DNA from: Acetobacter nitrogenifigens DSM 23921 = NBRC 105050
GTDB taxonomy: Bacteria > Pseudomonadota > Alphaproteobacteria > Acetobacterales > Acetobacteraceae
Assembly (NCBI RefSeq): GCF_000429165.1
Contig: NZ_AUBI01000002.1
Coordinates: 124,001-188,000, forward strand
Length of the DNA: 64,000 bases
Reading direction: 5' to 3'
Shown: in pieces, positions 63,932 to 64,000 of the stretch
How positions within the stretch are numbered: position 1 is the first letter of the stretch
Layout: every line of letters begins with the position of its first letter
Notes under the pieces: model-generated
The model's database searches: none
What the model was told of the DNA's origin: nothing
The model's input: the letters and a program-made list of their open reading frames with translations, nothing else
Made by a program: the position numbers and the translations under genes

Positions 63932-64000
63932 CGAGCCTCGCCCGACAGCCGCCGCCGGAAAAGACGCATCCGGGCGACGTCCTGCAGGACCGCCCGAAGA
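63928..64000 (-). CDS. 3' end of an upstream gene, probably LptF
   Basis: The last 23 codons of a minus-strand frame enter from the right edge and end in LFRRRLSGEAR followed by TGA, which overlaps the lptG start (ATGA). LptF commonly precedes LptG and often ends in a basic cytoplasmic tail; the visible part is too short to prove the identity. Confidence 0.5.
   Translation of the reverse strand, partial: LRAVLQDVARMRLFRRRLSGEAR

Overview
The window is GC-rich and densely coded, with no rRNA, tRNA, CRISPR array, insertion sequence or prophage that I can see. Family content (MlaA/MlaC, Pho/Pst, RND efflux, LptG, DUF2076, alphaproteobacterial ribbon-helix-helix protein, OpgC, ATP-type PEP carboxykinase, a periplasmic flavoprotein/cytochrome c pair) points to an alphaproteobacterium, most likely Acetobacteraceae (acetic acid bacteria and relatives). 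This is an inference from gene families; no marker gene was aligned. Roughly 59 protein-coding loci are supported, three of them cut by window edges or nonsense mutations in ways that matter.

Layout. 1-1.6 kb: a DUF2076 protein cut by the left edge, a PEBP-like protein and a small hypothetical gene, all on the minus strand. 2-5.7 kb: queuosine operon queA-tgt-queG followed by a translationally coupled ribbon-helix-helix gene. 5.9-8.7 kb: a small ORF, a DjlA-like J-domain protein, and an mlaA-mlaC/hpnM lipid-transport pair closed by a strong terminator. 9-12.1 kb: a GST, a solitary nuoM-like gene and ung. 12.7-21.8 kb: LysR regulator, DUF763, a pseudo-receiver/PAS/GGDEF/EAL signalling protein, an acyltransferase, a CBS-domain CorC/HlyC-type protein and xylulokinase. 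22-29.2 kb: a complete RND efflux operon (pump, adaptor, NodT channel) divergent from an AraC regulator. 29.3-32.1 kb: thiopurine methyltransferase-like gene, then a Tat-exported flavin amine oxidase paired with a cytochrome c. 32.2-37.6 kb: pstC-pstA-pstB-phoU-phoB-phoR without pstS. 37.6-38.1 kb: a long intergenic segment holding a candidate c-di-GMP-I (GEMM-like) RNA with no obvious target.

38-39.6 kb: SDR and TetR genes around a clear operator. 40-45 kb: a cupin gene with an in-frame amber codon, then LysR - ubiD - ubiX - TIM-barrel isomerase, a probable aromatic acid decarboxylation module. 45-51 kb: SGNH hydrolase, EamA transporter, Mrp ATPase, opgC and a second SGNH hydrolase. 51-51.9 kb: a DUF3828-like gene broken by two stop codons that both replace tryptophan, followed by an AT-rich island. 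52-61 kb: dicarboxylate symporter, a glycosyltransferase-like gene, an NAPE-PLD-type MBL hydrolase, ankyrin protein - hisC, pckA, and an EamA transporter with a histidine-rich tail. 61-64 kb: nucleotidyltransferase, fatty acid hydroxylase, lptG and the end of an lptF-like gene, overlapping in one operon that runs off the right edge.

Most of the window is ordinary housekeeping and envelope biology. The points that deserve a second look are the orphan GEMM-like RNA, the flavoprotein-cytochrome pair, the Trp-to-stop lesions, the solitary nuoM, the UbiD cluster, and the fatty-acid-hydroxylase/LptG module.
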